A stretch of DNA of 64,000 nt, from the NCBI GenBank assembly GCA_016194745.1, contig JACQBA010000015.1, positions 62,236 to 126,235 of the forward strand. The letters run 5' to 3'. The position numbers were made by a program, and so were the translations under genes. Numbering within the stretch: position 1 is the first letter of the stretch; each line of letters opens with the position of its first letter. Source of the DNA: Elusimicrobiota bacterium (GTDB lineage Bacteria; Elusimicrobiota; Elusimicrobia; UBA1565; JACRDR01). Below are positions 14,223-24,792 of the stretch, one piece after another. Below the pieces are notes generated by a model. It had not been told where the DNA came from. It saw only the letters and a list, made by a program, of their open reading frames with translations, and did no database searches.

Positions 14223-16025
14223 CTACGCCTTGGGCGGAGCCGGGAGGTCGACCTTGAGGTGCAGCTCCCTGAGCTGTTTCGGATCGACGGGCGCCGGGCA
14301 CTCGCTCAGCGGGTCCGTCCCCTTCTGCGTCTTGGGGAACGCGATGACCTCGCGGATCGAATCCTCGCCCCGTAGGAGCGCGATCAAGCGGTCGAAGCCG
14401 ATGCCGATCCCGCCGTGCGGCGGAGCGCCGTACTCGAGCGCGTTGAGCAGCAGGCCGAAGCGGCGGTTCTGCTCCGCCTCGTCGTAGCCCATGAGCTTGA
14501 GGATGCGCCGCTGCATGTCCGGCCGGTGGTTGCGGATGGAGCCCGAGCCGAGCTCGACGCCGTTCAAGACGAGGTCGTACTGGTGCGACTTGATGTTCCC
14601 GGGATCGGTGTCGAGCTTGGAGGCCTCCTCGGCGAGGGGCGCGGTGAAGGGGTTGTGCGTAAACGTCCAGCGCTTGCCCTCCGCGTCCCATTCCAGAAGC
14701 GGGAAGTGCTTGACCCAGAGGAAGCGCCACGGCGCCGCCTCATCGGGCTTGAGGCCGAGCTTGACGATGAGTTCCTTGCGCAGCGCCCCGAGGTGGTTCG
14801 CCACGTCGCCCGTCTTGCCCGCGCCGAAGAAAGTGACGTCTCCGGCCTTCGCCTTGCAGAGCTCGATCAGCGCGGACATCTCCCCCGCCGACAGGAACTT
14901 GGCGACCGGGGACTCGGGGTGGAGCTTGCCTTCCTTCTCGATCCATTTGATCCAGGCCAGCCCCTTGGCGCCGAGCGATTTGACGAGGTCGACGAGCTTG
15001 TCGATCTCGGCGCGCGAGAGCGCGGCGTCCGGCGCGTGAAGGACGCGCACCGCTCCTCCGCTCGAGACGGCCTCGCCGAAGACCTTGAACCCGGAGCCTT
15101 TGAACAGGCTCGACGCGTCCTGGATCTCGAGCCCATAGCGCATGTCCGGCTTGTCGGAGCCGAAGCGCAGCATGACCTCGTCATACTCGAGGCTCGGGAA
15201 CGGGAGATTCAGCTCCACGCCCATCACCTCGCGGAACATCGTCTGCATCATGCCCTCGACGAGCGCGTGCACGTTGGCCTCGTTGACGAAGGACATCTCG
15301 AGGTCGATCTGCGTGTGCTCGGGCTGCCGGTCGGAGCGCAGGTCCTCGTCGCGGAAATTGCGGGCGATCTGGAAATAGCGCTCCACGCCCGAGACCATGA
15401 GGATCTGCTTGAAGATCTGAGGCGACTGCGGGAGCGCGTAGAACTCGCCGGGCGACAGGCGCGAGGGCACGAGGAAGTCCCGCGCGCCTTCGGGCGTCGA
15501 CTTGGTGAGGAGCGGCGTCTCGATCTCGATGAAGCGGTTCATGTCTAGGTAGCGCCGGACGGACTGCGCGGCCTTGTGGCGGACCGTCAGATTCCCCAGC
15601 ATCCGGGTGCGCCGCAGGTCGAGGAAGCGGTACTTGAGTCGCACTTCCTCGGAGGCGTGCGCGTGCTCGCCGACCTCGAAGGGGAGGGGCTTGGACGCAT
15701 TGAGGACGTCGATGCGCTGGGCCGAGACCTCGATCGCGCCGGTCGGGAGGTTCGGGTTCTCGGAGCCGGCGGGACGCTTGCCGACGACGCCGGTGACCGA
15801 GAGGACGTGCTCCGCCCCTAGGTTCGCGGCGATGTCGAAGGCCTCCTTCTCCTGGGGGCGCACGACCACCTGGACGAGCCCGTTTCGGTCGCGCAGGTCG
15901 AAGAAATAGACGCCGCCGTGGTCGCGGCGCGAGTGCACCCAGCCCGCGAGCTGCACGGTCTGGCCGGCATGCGAGGCCCTCAGCTCGTTGCAGGAATGGG
16001 TCCGATACGGCTGCGTATGGCTCAT
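14223..16025 (-). CDS. aspS: Aspartate--tRNA ligase
   Basis: This 600-residue class II synthetase charges tRNA-Asp. The N-terminal OB-fold anticodon-binding domain has [20 protein letters not shown]. The catalytic domain shows motif 2 ([18 protein letters not shown]) and motif 3 ([13 protein letters not shown]), and the bacterial insertion domain lies between them. Length is typical for the bacterial type. The ATG at 16025 overlaps the hisS stop by 4 bp, so the two are coupled. Whether the enzyme also charges tRNA-Asn cannot be decided here; presence of gatCAB or asnS elsewhere would inform that. Confidence 0.97.
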   Translation of the reverse strand: MSHTQPYRTHSCNELRASHAGQTVQLAGWVHSRRDHGGVYFFDLRDRNGLVQVVVRPQEKEAFDIAANLGAEHVLSVTGVVGKRPAGSENPNLPTGAIEVSAQRIDVLNASKPLPFEVGEHAHASEEVRLKYRFLDLRRTRMLGNLTVRHKAAQSVRRYLDMNRFIEIETPLLTKSTPEGARDFLVPSRLSPGEFYALPQSPQIFKQILMVSGVERYFQIARNFRDEDLRSDRQPEHTQIDLEMSFVNEANVHALVEGMMQTMFREVMGVELNLPFPSLEYDEVMLRFGSDKPDMRYGLEIQDASSLFKGSGFKVFGEAVSSGGAVRVLHAPDAALSRAEIDKLVDLVKSLGAKGLAWIKWIEKEGKLHPESPVAKFLSAGEMSALIELCKAKAGDVTFFGAGKTGDVANHLGALRKELIVKLGLKPDEAAPWRFLWVKHFPLLEWDAEGKRWTFTHNPFTAPLAEEASKLDTDPGNIKSHQYDLVLNGVELGSGSIRNHRPDMQRRILKLMGYDEAEQNRRFGLLLNALEYGAPPHGGIGIGFDRLIALLRGEDSIREVIAFPKTQKGTDPLSECPAPVDPKQLRELHLKVDLPAPPKA

Positions 16026-17305
16026 GACATGGCTCCCAGCGTCCGATTGAGCTTCTCGAGAACGTCCGCGATCGCGACGACTTCCTGGCTGTCCTTGACG
16101 CGCATGTCCTTGAGGAGGCAGGTGCGGCCCGCGAACTCCTCCTGGCCGAAGATCACGGCGAGGCGCGCGCCAAGGCGGTCCGCCTCGCGCAGCTGCGCCT
16201 TGAGGCTGTGCCCGAAGAGGGCGCCCTCGGCGCTGCGTCCTTGGCGGCGCAGCGATTGGAGCAGTCCCATCGCGAGGCCGACGAGCCCGGCGGCGTCGGA
16301 CTGCGCGGCCACGTATACGTCGACGCCGCGCGGGGCCTCGGCGTGGGCCTTGGCGGCGATGGCGAGGCGCGTGCGCTCGACGCCGATGGCCCAGCCGACC
16401 GCGGGCGTCTCCGGCCCGCCCATCGCCTTGACCAAGCCGTCGTAGCGTCCGCCGCCCGCGATCGCGTCCTGCGCTCCGACGTCGGTGGAGCGGAACTCGA
16501 AGACTGTCCGCGTGTAGTAGTCCAGCCCGCGCACCAGCGAGCCGTCGAGCTCGTAGGCGACGCTCTCGTTCTCGAGCAGCGCCTTGACCGTGTCGAAGTG
16601 GGTCCGGCAGTCGCCGCAGGGAACGAGCGTCGGCAGGGCAGGGTTGGCCTTGAGCTTGGGGCCGTCGCCCTTGCAGTCGAGGACGCGGAGCGGGTTGCGA
16701 GCCATGCGCGAGCGGCAGTGCTCGCAGAGTTCGTCCTTGACGGTCTCGAAGAAGGCGAGCAGGCTCGCGCGGTAGGCCGGCCGGCATTCGGGCTTCTCGT
16801 CGCCCAGGTTGTTGAGCTTGATGGAGTAGGCGCCCTTGAGGCCCGCGCGGTCCAAGACGTAGGAAAGCGCGAGGATCGCCTCGACGTCGCCGGCGGCGTG
16901 CCCGTTGCCGAAGCACTCGAGCCCTATCTGCTCGAACTCGCGGAAGCGCCCCTTCTGGGGCCGCTCCGCACGGAACATCGAGCCGATGTAGAAGAGCTTG
17001 GTTCGTCCGCCCTGCTGGCTGAGGCTGTGCTCGAGATAGGCCCGCACGACGCCGGCCGTGCCTTCGGGCCGCAGGACGAGGTGGCGGCCGCCCGCGTCCT
17101 CGAGCTGGAACATCTCCTTTTCGACGATGTCGGTGGTCTCGCCGACGGATTTGACGAAGAGCTCGCGCGTCTCCAGCGTCGGGATGCGGATCTCTCGGTA
17201 GCCGAAGGCGCGCAGGACGTCTCGAGCCGCGAGCTCGAGGCTCGTCATCGCTTCGGATTCGGGCGGCAGGATGTCCTTGAAGCCTTTGACGGATTGGAAG
17301 GCCAT
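16022..17305 (-). CDS. hisS: Histidine--tRNA ligase
   Basis: This 427-residue class II synthetase charges tRNA-His. Landmarks are the N-terminal [10 protein letters not shown], motif 2 region [20 protein letters not shown], the HisRS signature [21 protein letters not shown] with GWAIGVERT (motif 3), and a C-terminal anticodon-binding domain. An internal insertion carries CEHC...C and CGDC pairs, which could bind zinc, as in many bacterial HisRS. It lies 9 bp after the CRP-type regulator gene and overlaps aspS by 4 bp: a regulator-hisS-aspS operon. Confidence 0.97.
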   Translation of the reverse strand: MAFQSVKGFKDILPPESEAMTSLELAARDVLRAFGYREIRIPTLETRELFVKSVGETTDIVEKEMFQLEDAGGRHLVLRPEGTAGVVRAYLEHSLSQQGGRTKLFYIGSMFRAERPQKGRFREFEQIGLECFGNGHAAGDVEAILALSYVLDRAGLKGAYSIKLNNLGDEKPECRPAYRASLLAFFETVKDELCEHCRSRMARNPLRVLDCKGDGPKLKANPALPTLVPCGDCRTHFDTVKALLENESVAYELDGSLVRGLDYYTRTVFEFRSTDVGAQDAIAGGGRYDGLVKAMGGPETPAVGWAIGVERTRLAIAAKAHAEAPRGVDVYVAAQSDAAGLVGLAMGLLQSLRRQGRSAEGALFGHSLKAQLREADRLGARLAVIFGQEEFAGRTCLLKDMRVKDSQEVVAIADVLEKLNRTLGAMS

Positions 17306-17314
17306 GCGGAAACG

Positions 17315-18010
17315 CTACTCGGCGGCCGGGACGGCGGCTCCGATGAGCGACTCCATGCGCGGCATGTCTCGCAGGAGGATGTGCTCTCCTTGGAACGCGA
17401 TGAGTTGGGCGCGGCGCAGCGAGCCCAAGGCGCGCGACAAGGGCTCGCGCGTCGTTCCGACCAAGTCCGCGAGTTCCTGCCGGGAAAGCGGGTCCTTCAG
17501 GAGGACGGAGACGCCCTTGCGTTGGCCGTTCTGACGTCCGAGATCGCAGAGCGTCTTCGTGACGCGGCCGAGGATATTGCGGAACAGGAGGTTCTCGATC
17601 TGCTCGTCCATGTTCCGCAGGCGTTCGCAAAGGGTGCGCAGGATCTGGAAGCAGAGGTTCGGGTCTTTGAGCAGGACGCGCTTGAAGTCTTTCTTATGGA
17701 TGATGACGACGCGGCAGTCCTCGACGGCCTCCGCCGAGGCGGAGCGCACCTTGGAGTCCAGAAGCGCCATCTCGCCGAAGAAAGCTCCCTCGCCCATGTA
17801 GGCGAACGTTTTCCTCTTTTTGGAGGCGGAGCTCACGAAAATGCGCACGCGCCCGGAGGCGACGATGAACATCTGGTTCGCCAGGTCGCGCTGATTGAAG
17901 ATCGGCGTTCCCGCCCGGAAGTCGGCAGTGCGGGAAAAGGCGAGGACTTTCTTCAGCTTTTTCTCGGGCACGCCCCGAAAGATCGGGCACCTCCGCAATA
18001 GGGCCAGCAT
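17315..18010 (-). CDS. CRP/FNR-family transcription regulator
   Basis: This 231-residue protein has an N-terminal cyclic-nucleotide-binding beta barrel (about residues 8-120, with [21 protein letters not shown]), a long dimerisation helix and a C-terminal winged HTH ([21 protein letters not shown]). The GEMALL...RSASA segment matches the phosphate-binding cassette region of cAMP-binding members, so a nucleotide ligand is plausible. There is no FNR-type cysteine cluster. It is the first gene of the hisS-aspS unit, 9 bp from hisS. Its target genes are unknown. Confidence 0.9.
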   Translation of the reverse strand: MLALLRRCPIFRGVPEKKLKKVLAFSRTADFRAGTPIFNQRDLANQMFIVASGRVRIFVSSASKKRKTFAYMGEGAFFGEMALLDSKVRSASAEAVEDCRVVIIHKKDFKRVLLKDPNLCFQILRTLCERLRNMDEQIENLLFRNILGRVTKTLCDLGRQNGQRKGVSVLLKDPLSRQELADLVGTTREPLSRALGSLRRAQLIAFQGEHILLRDMPRMESLIGAAVPAAE

Positions 18011-18078
18011 AGGCCGCTATTATAATAAGATTCGACAGCACCCGGAAAGGAGTCGCTCGTGACGATCTGGTCCGCGGT

Positions 18079-18561
18079 CTATCGGCCCGGCTCTCCGATT
18101 CCGGCGGGACGTCGTCCGCAGGTCGCGCGGTCGACGATTGGAGCTCCCGCGGCCTGGCTCCGAGCCTGCTGCCCGTTTCGAGCGTTTGTCTCGCGATGCG
18201 AGGGCCGGGAAGTAACGCAATCCACGTAGCGGCTCTGGGCGGCGCCGTAGGGTCGGGTGCGCCCGCGACCGGATGCGGGATCTTGATCGCCGGTCTGGGC
18301 TGACCCCATAACGCGGCCGGGCGCCTGCCCGGCGCGAGCATTCCTCGCCGCCGTCTGGCGCGCCTCTATCCTCTCGCCTGCGGCCTGCGCCGTCGAGTTG
18401 ATGCTGCGCGGAACCCTCGGTTCCTCGTAGAATACTGCGCAAGGATTGTACCGTTTGATGCAGTCGAGCTCGTGCAAGGGATCATAGGCTAAGGACCGAC
18501 TCGTCAATATCGCCAAGCCGCAAAACGAGACCGCCAGCACGCGAGCAAATGGAACACGCAT
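18079..18561 (-). CDS. Secreted hypothetical protein
   Basis: This 160-residue protein has a signal peptide (about residues 1-26, ending SLAYD) and a strong ribosome site (AGGAGGCAAC before the ATG). The early mature part (DPLHELDCIKRYNPCAVFYEE) has two cysteines. The last two-thirds is hydrophilic and low-complexity, rich in Arg, Gly and Ala, which could be real or could mean decay of an originally shorter protein. No family recognised. The strong start context makes the N-terminus more credible than the C-terminus. Confidence 0.55.
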   Translation of the reverse strand: MRVPFARVLAVSFCGLAILTSRSLAYDPLHELDCIKRYNPCAVFYEEPRVPRSINSTAQAAGERIEARQTAARNARAGQAPGRVMGSAQTGDQDPASGRGRTRPYGAAQSRYVDCVTSRPSHRETNARNGQQARSQAAGAPIVDRATCGRRPAGIGEPGR

Positions 18562-18646
18562 TTGTTGCCTCCTTCCTCCATGGAAAGAGTGCGCGCAATC
18601 CATCCGCGCCGCATCTGGAATGGGTCCGGCGTTTCTCCGGCGAAGT

Positions 18647-19042
18647 CTATAGCCCGCAGCCCAAGACCGCCACCAAGCCGCCGTTCTTGTCGAAGACGGT
18701 CACGTGGAGCTCGTCGGGAGAGAGCACCAGGCGGTCGCCGTTGTCGAGAGGGATCGTGGCGGAGAGCTTCGGAGGATTTTCGGAAGGCGGGCCGTTCCTT
18801 TCCTCCCCAAATATAATGCGGCCGGTCGCCGGCGCGTTGGAGGCGGAGTAGGTCGCGCGCGTCGTGCCGTACTCGAGCGTGGCCGAGACGATGTCGCCGT
18901 AGTTCTGGTTCGCGAGGATGGACGCCGACATGGGAATCGCGGCGCTGCGGCCCGAACAACGGATGACCTTGGCGGCTTGGCACGGGACCGTCACGGCCGC
19001 GACTAGGATCAAGGCTCCGGCGCGTCCGAGGAATTTCTTCAT
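18647..19042 (-). CDS. Small secreted protein, paralogue of 6058-6420
   Basis: This 131-residue protein has a signal peptide (to about residue 22, CQAAK) and a mature domain that starts KVIRCSG and ends LGCGL. It shares CSG, SIL-NQN-GDI--ATLEYG, TGR and VFDKNGGLV with the paralogue near 6.1-6.4 kb, plus an extra loop (EERNGPPSENPPK). The ATG at 19042 is preferred because the G-rich ribosome site lies 8 bases upstream; an ATG at 19048 would leave only 2 bases. Function unknown. Confidence 0.72.
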   Translation of the reverse strand: MKKFLGRAGALILVAAVTVPCQAAKVIRCSGRSAAIPMSASILANQNYGDIVSATLEYGTTRATYSASNAPATGRIIFGEERNGPPSENPPKLSATIPLDNGDRLVLSPDELHVTVFDKNGGLVAVLGCGL

Positions 19043-19123
19043 GGGCATTACCCCCCATGTCAGTGTAGCGCGCCTGGCCTCAGGAGGCCATTGAGGCGAT
19101 GCTCCGTCGGCGTTACGATTTGA

Positions 19124-20152
<1,029 letters not shown>

Positions 20153-20159
20153 CCGGACG

Positions 20160-21191
20160 TCAAAAGCCGCCGACGTCGACGGGCAGCGCCGACTGCACCG
20201 CGGCTCCAAGACGATTGAGCGCCTGGCCTACGTATTGCGCGCCTTCCGGCGCCGCGGGCTTGAGCATCCCGTAGTTGATGTCGACCGGGACGAACGTCAA
20301 GGCCTTCACGCCGTCCTTTCCCAAGGTAATCTTGGCGATGGTCGTCCAGCGGGTCTTCGGCGTCGGCGACACGAACAAGAAATTACCGATGCTGTAGAGG
20401 ATCGGCTTGCCCTTGTATATCTCGACGGGCTGGATCACGTGGGGGTGGTGGCCGATGACGACGTCGGCGCCCGCGTCGACGGCCGTCTTCCCGAAGTCCT
20501 TCTGCACCTCGTTGGGAGCGTCGTCGAGCTCAACGCCTCCATGCAGCGAGACGACGAGAACGTCGCAGTCCTTCTTGACACGCCGGATGACCTCCGGAAA
20601 AAGCCCGAAGTCCGAGTACGCTACGCCCGGTCGCTTCTTCTTCGCCCACGCCTGGTCCGGGAACGTGCTCGTGAAACCAAGAAATCCGATCTTGATCCCG
20701 TTGACGGTCTTGAATACGGGCTTCATCGCTTCGTCTAAGTTCCGGCCGGCGCCGACGCGCGAGAACCCGGCCTTGTCGACGGCGGCCAGAGTGTCCAAAA
20801 ACCCCTGCTCGCCGTAGTCCCAGATGTGGTTGTTGGCGAGGTTCAAGACGTCGAAGCCCAACTCCTTGAGGGCCCGGAGATTGGCCGCGGGCGCCCGGAA
20901 GTTCCACTTCTTGGGGAATTTCTTCCCCCGCTGCGTGATCGGGCATTCTAGATTGCCGAAGAGGAGGTCCGCTTTGAGCCGCGACGCGACGGCCTCGGCC
21001 GGCGCTTTCCAGCCTTTCGCTTTCAATATGTCCCCGATCGGCCCGTCGAGACGGATGTCCCCGACAGCGGCCAGGACTACGGTCGGGGCCGGAGCGCTGG
21101 GGGTGGAGGTCGCGACGGCCTGCGTCGAGGCCTCTTGCGCCGCCACGGGCGCCGCCTGCAAAAAAATGCCCAAGAGGCTCGCGATAGTCAC
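20160..21191 (-). CDS. CapA/PgsA-family metallophosphatase-like protein
   Basis: This 343-residue protein starts with GTG and has an N-terminal signal or anchor and a Thr/Ser/Pro linker. The CapA domain follows: VGDIRLDG, LLFGNLECPIT, NLANNHIWDYG, VVSLHGGVE and IGHHPHVIQ. The Asp, His and Asn residues match the calcineurin-like phosphoesterase core of this family. CapA/PgsA proteins take part in poly-gamma-glutamate synthesis or export, but lone copies without capB and capC, as here, often have unknown roles. Located outside the cytoplasmic membrane. Confidence 0.85.
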   Translation of the reverse strand: MTIASLLGIFLQAAPVAAQEASTQAVATSTPSAPAPTVVLAAVGDIRLDGPIGDILKAKGWKAPAEAVASRLKADLLFGNLECPITQRGKKFPKKWNFRAPAANLRALKELGFDVLNLANNHIWDYGEQGFLDTLAAVDKAGFSRVGAGRNLDEAMKPVFKTVNGIKIGFLGFTSTFPDQAWAKKKRPGVAYSDFGLFPEVIRRVKKDCDVLVVSLHGGVELDDAPNEVQKDFGKTAVDAGADVVIGHHPHVIQPVEIYKGKPILYSIGNFLFVSPTPKTRWTTIAKITLGKDGVKALTFVPVDINYGMLKPAAPEGAQYVGQALNRLGAAVQSALPVDVGGF

Positions 21192-21210
21192 GGGAGGATT
21201 ATAGAAAACG

Positions 21211-21237
21211 ACAAGGCCTCCCGGTGGGAGGCCTTGT
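21211..21237 (-). terminator. Terminator after the repeat protein gene
   Basis: Perfect 12-bp stem (21211-21222 with 21226-21237) and a 3-base loop. On the minus strand it is followed by CGTTTTC. It ends the 21261-21647 transcript just upstream of the CapA-like gene. Confidence 0.8.
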
Positions 21238-21260
21238 GAGAGCTATGACGCGACTAGGAG

Positions 21261-21647
21261 CTAGATCCCGCCGTCCTTCAATCCCGCCACCTGAATCGGC
21301 GGAGAGACGCCTGCGACGACCGGGCTCGGTTCCGACCTTGCGATCTGCGGGGCGGGCTCCTTGAGACCCGCGACGACCGGGCTCGGTTCAGTCCTCGCAA
21401 TCTGCGGCTGCGGCTCGCGGACGGGGGCCGGATTGATTCTTGCGACTCGCGCCTTGGGATCGCGGAGAGCGACGGCGGGAGCCGGGATGGCGCCCGACGG
21501 CGCGGCGAGCTGAGTGAGCTCGTTTAAGGACTCAAATGTTCCGGCTGCCTGTTTCTGATTGAGATCGGCCAGCGTCTCCGCCGACCCTTGGCTCGCGAGG
21601 ATCGCCATTACGACGATGCCGAGCCACAATGAGTTCTTACGATGCAT
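21261..21647 (-). CDS. Secreted Pro-rich repeat protein
   Basis: This 128-residue protein has a signal peptide (to about residue 23, GSAE). It then has a Pro/Ala-rich tail with an imperfect repeat of about 19 residues (PQIARTEPSPVVAGLKEP, PQIARSEPSPVVAGV, and an older copy RVARINPAPVREP). No cysteine. The ATG at 21647 has a G-rich ribosome site 6 bases upstream. The tail is probably extended and may span the periplasm or bind a partner. No family recognised. Confidence 0.62.
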   Translation of the reverse strand: MHRKNSLWLGIVVMAILASQGSAETLADLNQKQAAGTFESLNELTQLAAPSGAIPAPAVALRDPKARVARINPAPVREPQPQIARTEPSPVVAGLKEPAPQIARSEPSPVVAGVSPPIQVAGLKDGGI

Positions 21648-21923
21648 GATGTGCCCCCCCTGCTTTTCCAACCCACATCTGCGACGAAAGGTATCGTACC
21701 AAGACGGCGGTGCGCTGTTGCGGGCCTATAGTCCCAAGAGCGATGCGGCAATAGGCCTACGAGTAGCAGGACGCTTGGCGCGGGTCCTAGCAAGGAAGCA
21801 ATCGGCGGAGGGCGAACCCCCATCGATTTCGCGCGCCGAAAAAATAGCATGGGCCCTCGGGCGGGCCTCGGCGGGGGTCGATCGCACCTGGGGCGCCGTC
21901 CTGGCCGCTGTTATGATGAAGGC

Positions 21924-22505
21924 ATGAGAACACTTTCAATCGCGCTATGCTTGCAGGCGGCAATGGTCGCGTCGCTGTCGCTCGGGGTCGCCGCGCAATC
22001 CGCCGAAGTCTCGGTTCAGGACGCCGAGAGAGCTCGTCAATCGGCCGAGACCTATCTCAAGGAGTCGGGATACTGGAACGGCAGGGTCGTGTTCATCCAC
22101 GTGACTCCCCTCGAAATGCCGCCCGGGCTGCCCCCCCGCGTCGCGGTGACCCATTACCGATACGACGGCTACACGATACGGACGGTCGTGAGGATCCCCC
22201 ACCCGTACGAAGTCGTGGCTCGGCCGAGGTTCGATTACAACTATCCAACGCCTCTGGCCGATGTGGAGGTGAGCCGCGCCAAGGAGATCGCCGCGACGGC
22301 GCCGGAAGTCGCGGGCTTCCTATCGAGGAACGCAGACAGGATGAGCCAAGTGGAAACGATCGTGAGGCCCTACCTGAACTCGAACCCGGCAAGCGCCGGT
22401 CAGGGACACCGCCTTGCCGTCGTCGAGTATAGTCGCGACGAAGACGGAGCGCGGGTGTCGGTGGACTTGACGCTAAACCGGCTCGTAGAAGCGGCTGTCC
22501 GCTAG
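21924..22505 (+). CDS. Secreted hypothetical protein
   Basis: This 193-residue protein has a signal peptide (to about residue 25, AAQSAE). The mature part is mixed alpha/beta with segments such as YWNGRVVFIHVTPLEMPPG and VAVTHYRYDGYTIRTVVRIPHPYEVV. It has no cysteine after the signal. It is convergent with, and overlaps by 4 bp, the gene at 22502-22957. I recognise no family. Confidence 0.6.
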   Translation: MRTLSIALCLQAAMVASLSLGVAAQSAEVSVQDAERARQSAETYLKESGYWNGRVVFIHVTPLEMPPGLPPRVAVTHYRYDGYTIRTVVRIPHPYEVVARPRFDYNYPTPLADVEVSRAKEIAATAPEVAGFLSRNADRMSQVETIVRPYLNSNPASAGQGHRLAVVEYSRDEDGARVSVDLTLNRLVEAAVR

Positions 22506-22957
22506 AACAGGCGGCAGTCGTCGAACGGCAGCACCGTCTTGATCGAGTCGGCGAGTTGGTCGCCGAGGAGGCGCGCGTCGATATCCCCGGTGACGGACTC
22601 GCCTCGCCGGCGCATGACGAGGTAGAAGCCGGTTCCCTCATAGACGATCGCTTCGTCGCGGGTGCTCCGCTTGAGGTCGACCTGGTCGATGATCCGGTTT
22701 CGTTGGAAGCGAATCGGCTTTCCGTCGCGGTAGGAGACGTTCGCGAGCCCGCCCGCCAGGCGGCCGTCGTGCATTTTCCGCACGAAGGCGGCCGGGCCCA
22801 TCCCCTCCCGCGGCGCGTAGGACGGGATGAGGCACATCTCGTTCGTCGAAAGCGGATCCTCGGGCGTCGGCGCGGGCGAACCCTCATCGGCCCGCGCGAA
22901 GCCGGCCAAAGCGATCGCGGCGAAGGCGGCGACGAGCGAGGCTTTTAGAGGTCCCAT
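22502..22957 (-). CDS. Secreted hypothetical protein
   Basis: This 151-residue protein has a signal peptide (MGPLKASLVAAFAAIALAGFARAD). The mature part has two cysteines (NEMCLIPSY and the terminal DDCRLF) and motifs FVRKMHDGRLAGGLANV and YLVMRRRGESVTGDID. The start at 22957 overlaps the last 13 bases of surE, so it is probably the last gene of the dcw-surE transcript. No family recognised. Confidence 0.6.
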   Translation of the reverse strand: MGPLKASLVAAFAAIALAGFARADEGSPAPTPEDPLSTNEMCLIPSYAPREGMGPAAFVRKMHDGRLAGGLANVSYRDGKPIRFQRNRIIDQVDLKRSTRDEAIVYEGTGFYLVMRRRGESVTGDIDARLLGDQLADSIKTVLPFDDCRLF

Positions 22958-23685
22958 TTCTTCAGCTGTTGCATCGCCGGGAAATCGGTGATGTCGACGT
23001 GGAGCGGCGTCACCGAGACGGCGCCCTTGCTGACGGCCGCGACGTCCGAACCCGGAGCGGAGATGCCGCGGACGTTGCGCCCCGTGAGCCAATAGTACTG
23101 CTGTCCGCGCGGATCGGCGCGTGCGGTGATTTTCTTGCCGTAGATCCGCTTGCCGAGCCGAGTGACCTGCGGCCTGGCGCCGCGCACGGGCCGCTCGGGA
23201 AAATTGACGTTGAGGCAGAGGCCCTCGGCGATGCCGTGGTGCAGGACCTTGCGGGCGAGGCGGGAGGCGAACTGGGAAGGCTCCGTGAAATTCACGTTCA
23301 AGCCGCCCTGGCTGAAGGCGATGGCGGGGATGTCGAGCAAGGTGCCTTCCATGGCCGCGGCGACCGTGCCCGAGTACACGACGTCCTCGCCGAGGTTATA
23401 GCCGTGATTGATGCCGGAGACGACGAGGTCCATCTTCTCCTTCAAGATCTCGAGGATGCCGAAGCGCGCGCAGTCGGCGGGGCTGCCGTTGAGGATAAAA
23501 AAGTCCTTGGACACCTCGCGCACGCGGATGGGCTTGTGCAGCGTGAGGCAATGGGAATCGGCGGAGCGCTCCTGATCGGGGACGACCACGGTGACGCGCC
23601 CCACTTTCTTCATCGCCCGGACTAGGGGCCGCAGGCCCGGCCCGTAGACGCCGTCGTCGTTGACGACGAGGATGACCGGCTTCAC
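22945..23685 (-). CDS. surE: 5'-nucleotidase SurE
   Basis: This 246-residue protein, with GTG start, hydrolyses nucleoside 5'-monophosphates (and often polyphosphate) in a metal-dependent way. The N-terminal motif VNDDGVYGPG supplies the metal-binding Asp pair. PDQERSADSH, LNGSPADCARFG and SGINHGYNLGEDVVYSGTVAAAMEG are canonical. Length matches the family. The start overlaps the murG stop (GTGA), so it is translated with the dcw cluster, an uncommon location. Confidence 0.96.
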   Translation of the reverse strand: MKPVILVVNDDGVYGPGLRPLVRAMKKVGRVTVVVPDQERSADSHCLTLHKPIRVREVSKDFFILNGSPADCARFGILEILKEKMDLVVSGINHGYNLGEDVVYSGTVAAAMEGTLLDIPAIAFSQGGLNVNFTEPSQFASRLARKVLHHGIAEGLCLNVNFPERPVRGARPQVTRLGKRIYGKKITARADPRGQQYYWLTGRNVRGISAPGSDVAAVSKGAVSVTPLHVDITDFPAMQQLKKWDL

Positions 23686-24782
23686 GCGGCGGCCTTCTCG
23701 ACGGCGTCCGCGAGGACGCGGGCGGTGTCCCCGGGCGGCGGAAGCTCCAAGCGGCGGTAGGCATCGGTCATGGCGGCGAGCTCCGAGGATATCACATGGA
23801 CGAGCGTCTTAGCCAGGCTGCCGGCGTCGAGCGACGCCTCCAGGAGGCAGCGGGCGGCGCCCGCCTTCTCGAGGACGCGGGCGTTGGCCTCCTGATGGTT
23901 GGCGGCGGCGAACGGGAAGGGGACGAGGAGCGCGGGCTTCTTGACCGCCGCGAGCTCGGCCAAGGTGCTGGCGCCTGAGCGGCAGATGACGAGGTCCGCC
24001 GCGGCGTAGGCCGCGTCCATGTCCTGCGTGTATCCCAAGACCGAGGCCTTGAGGGCCGCGCCCGCGTACGCCGCGCGGACCTGCTCCTCCTCCTTCGGGC
24101 CGCTCAGATGCAGGCACTGAAGGCCCGGTAGCGACGCCGCCGCGGCCTTGAGGGCTTCCGGCGCGACGCGGTTGATCCCGCGCGCGCCCTGCGAGCCGCC
24201 GAAGACGAGCACCGTCGGCGCGCGCGGGTCCAAGCCGAATCGTTCCCTCGCCTTGCCGGCGTCGGGAAGCTTGAGCAGGGAGGCCCGCACCGGAGTCCCG
24301 GTCAGCTCGAAGGGCGGCTTGGGCCACGCGGGCTTGCTCGCGAGCGGCAGACCCAAAGCGACGCGTGAGACGAACGGAAGGCACGCGCGGTTGGCCAGGC
24401 CGAGGATCGCATTGGATTCATGGAGCATGGACGGCACGCCCGCGCAGCGGGCCGCGGCGACCGCGGGGAAGGTGAGGTAGCCTCCCATGCCGACGACGCA
24501 GCGCGGCCGGTAGGAGCGCGCCACGTTGCGCATGAGGCGAAGGCTCGCGCCCACTCGCCAAAGAAACCGCGGCCATTCGAGCGAGAGCCCGCGCGGCATC
24601 CCCCGCAAGTCGACCTCGACGTAGGGAAGCCCCTCCTTCGACAGGACCGCGGCCGCGGGGTCTTGGGTGCGCAGCAGAAACAACGTCTCCCAGCCGCGCG
24701 AGCGCAGGGTCTGCGCGAGCACGTAGCCCGGATAGAAGTGCCCTCCGGTCCCGCCGCAGGCGATGGCGACGCGCTTGGTCAC
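23682..24782 (-). CDS. murG: UDP-GlcNAc:lipid I N-acetylglucosaminyltransferase MurG
   Basis: This 366-residue, GTG-start GT28 enzyme makes lipid II on the inner face of the membrane. The N-terminal glycine loop GGTGGHFYPG, the HESNAILGLANR acceptor loop, GGSQGARGIN and the UDP-GlcNAc-binding CRSGASTLAELAAVKKPALLVPFPFAAANHQEANA are all present. It lies 10 bp after ftsW and overlaps surE. murC, murB, ddl and the ftsQAZ genes, which often follow, are absent here. Confidence 0.96.
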   Translation of the reverse strand: MTKRVAIACGGTGGHFYPGYVLAQTLRSRGWETLFLLRTQDPAAAVLSKEGLPYVEVDLRGMPRGLSLEWPRFLWRVGASLRLMRNVARSYRPRCVVGMGGYLTFPAVAAARCAGVPSMLHESNAILGLANRACLPFVSRVALGLPLASKPAWPKPPFELTGTPVRASLLKLPDAGKARERFGLDPRAPTVLVFGGSQGARGINRVAPEALKAAAASLPGLQCLHLSGPKEEEQVRAAYAGAALKASVLGYTQDMDAAYAAADLVICRSGASTLAELAAVKKPALLVPFPFAAANHQEANARVLEKAGAARCLLEASLDAGSLAKTLVHVISSELAAMTDAYRRLELPPPGDTARVLADAVEKAAA

Positions 24783-24792
24783 GGGCCCGCCT

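Noticed and set aside
14223..17630. 1135-residue open frame containing AspRS
   Set aside because: Only the part from 16025 down is AspRS; the rest lies over hisS in another frame with Arg/Pro-rich noise.
16208..18001. Long plus-strand open frame opposite hisS and the CRP-type gene
   Set aside because: G+C-rich antisense shadow: no ribosome site, low-complexity Arg/Glu/Ala product, and both opposite genes are well recognised.
21191..21205. TATAAT just before the CapA-like GTG as a leaderless promoter
   Set aside because: No acceptable -35 at 17 bases, which falls in the terminator stem; not claimed.
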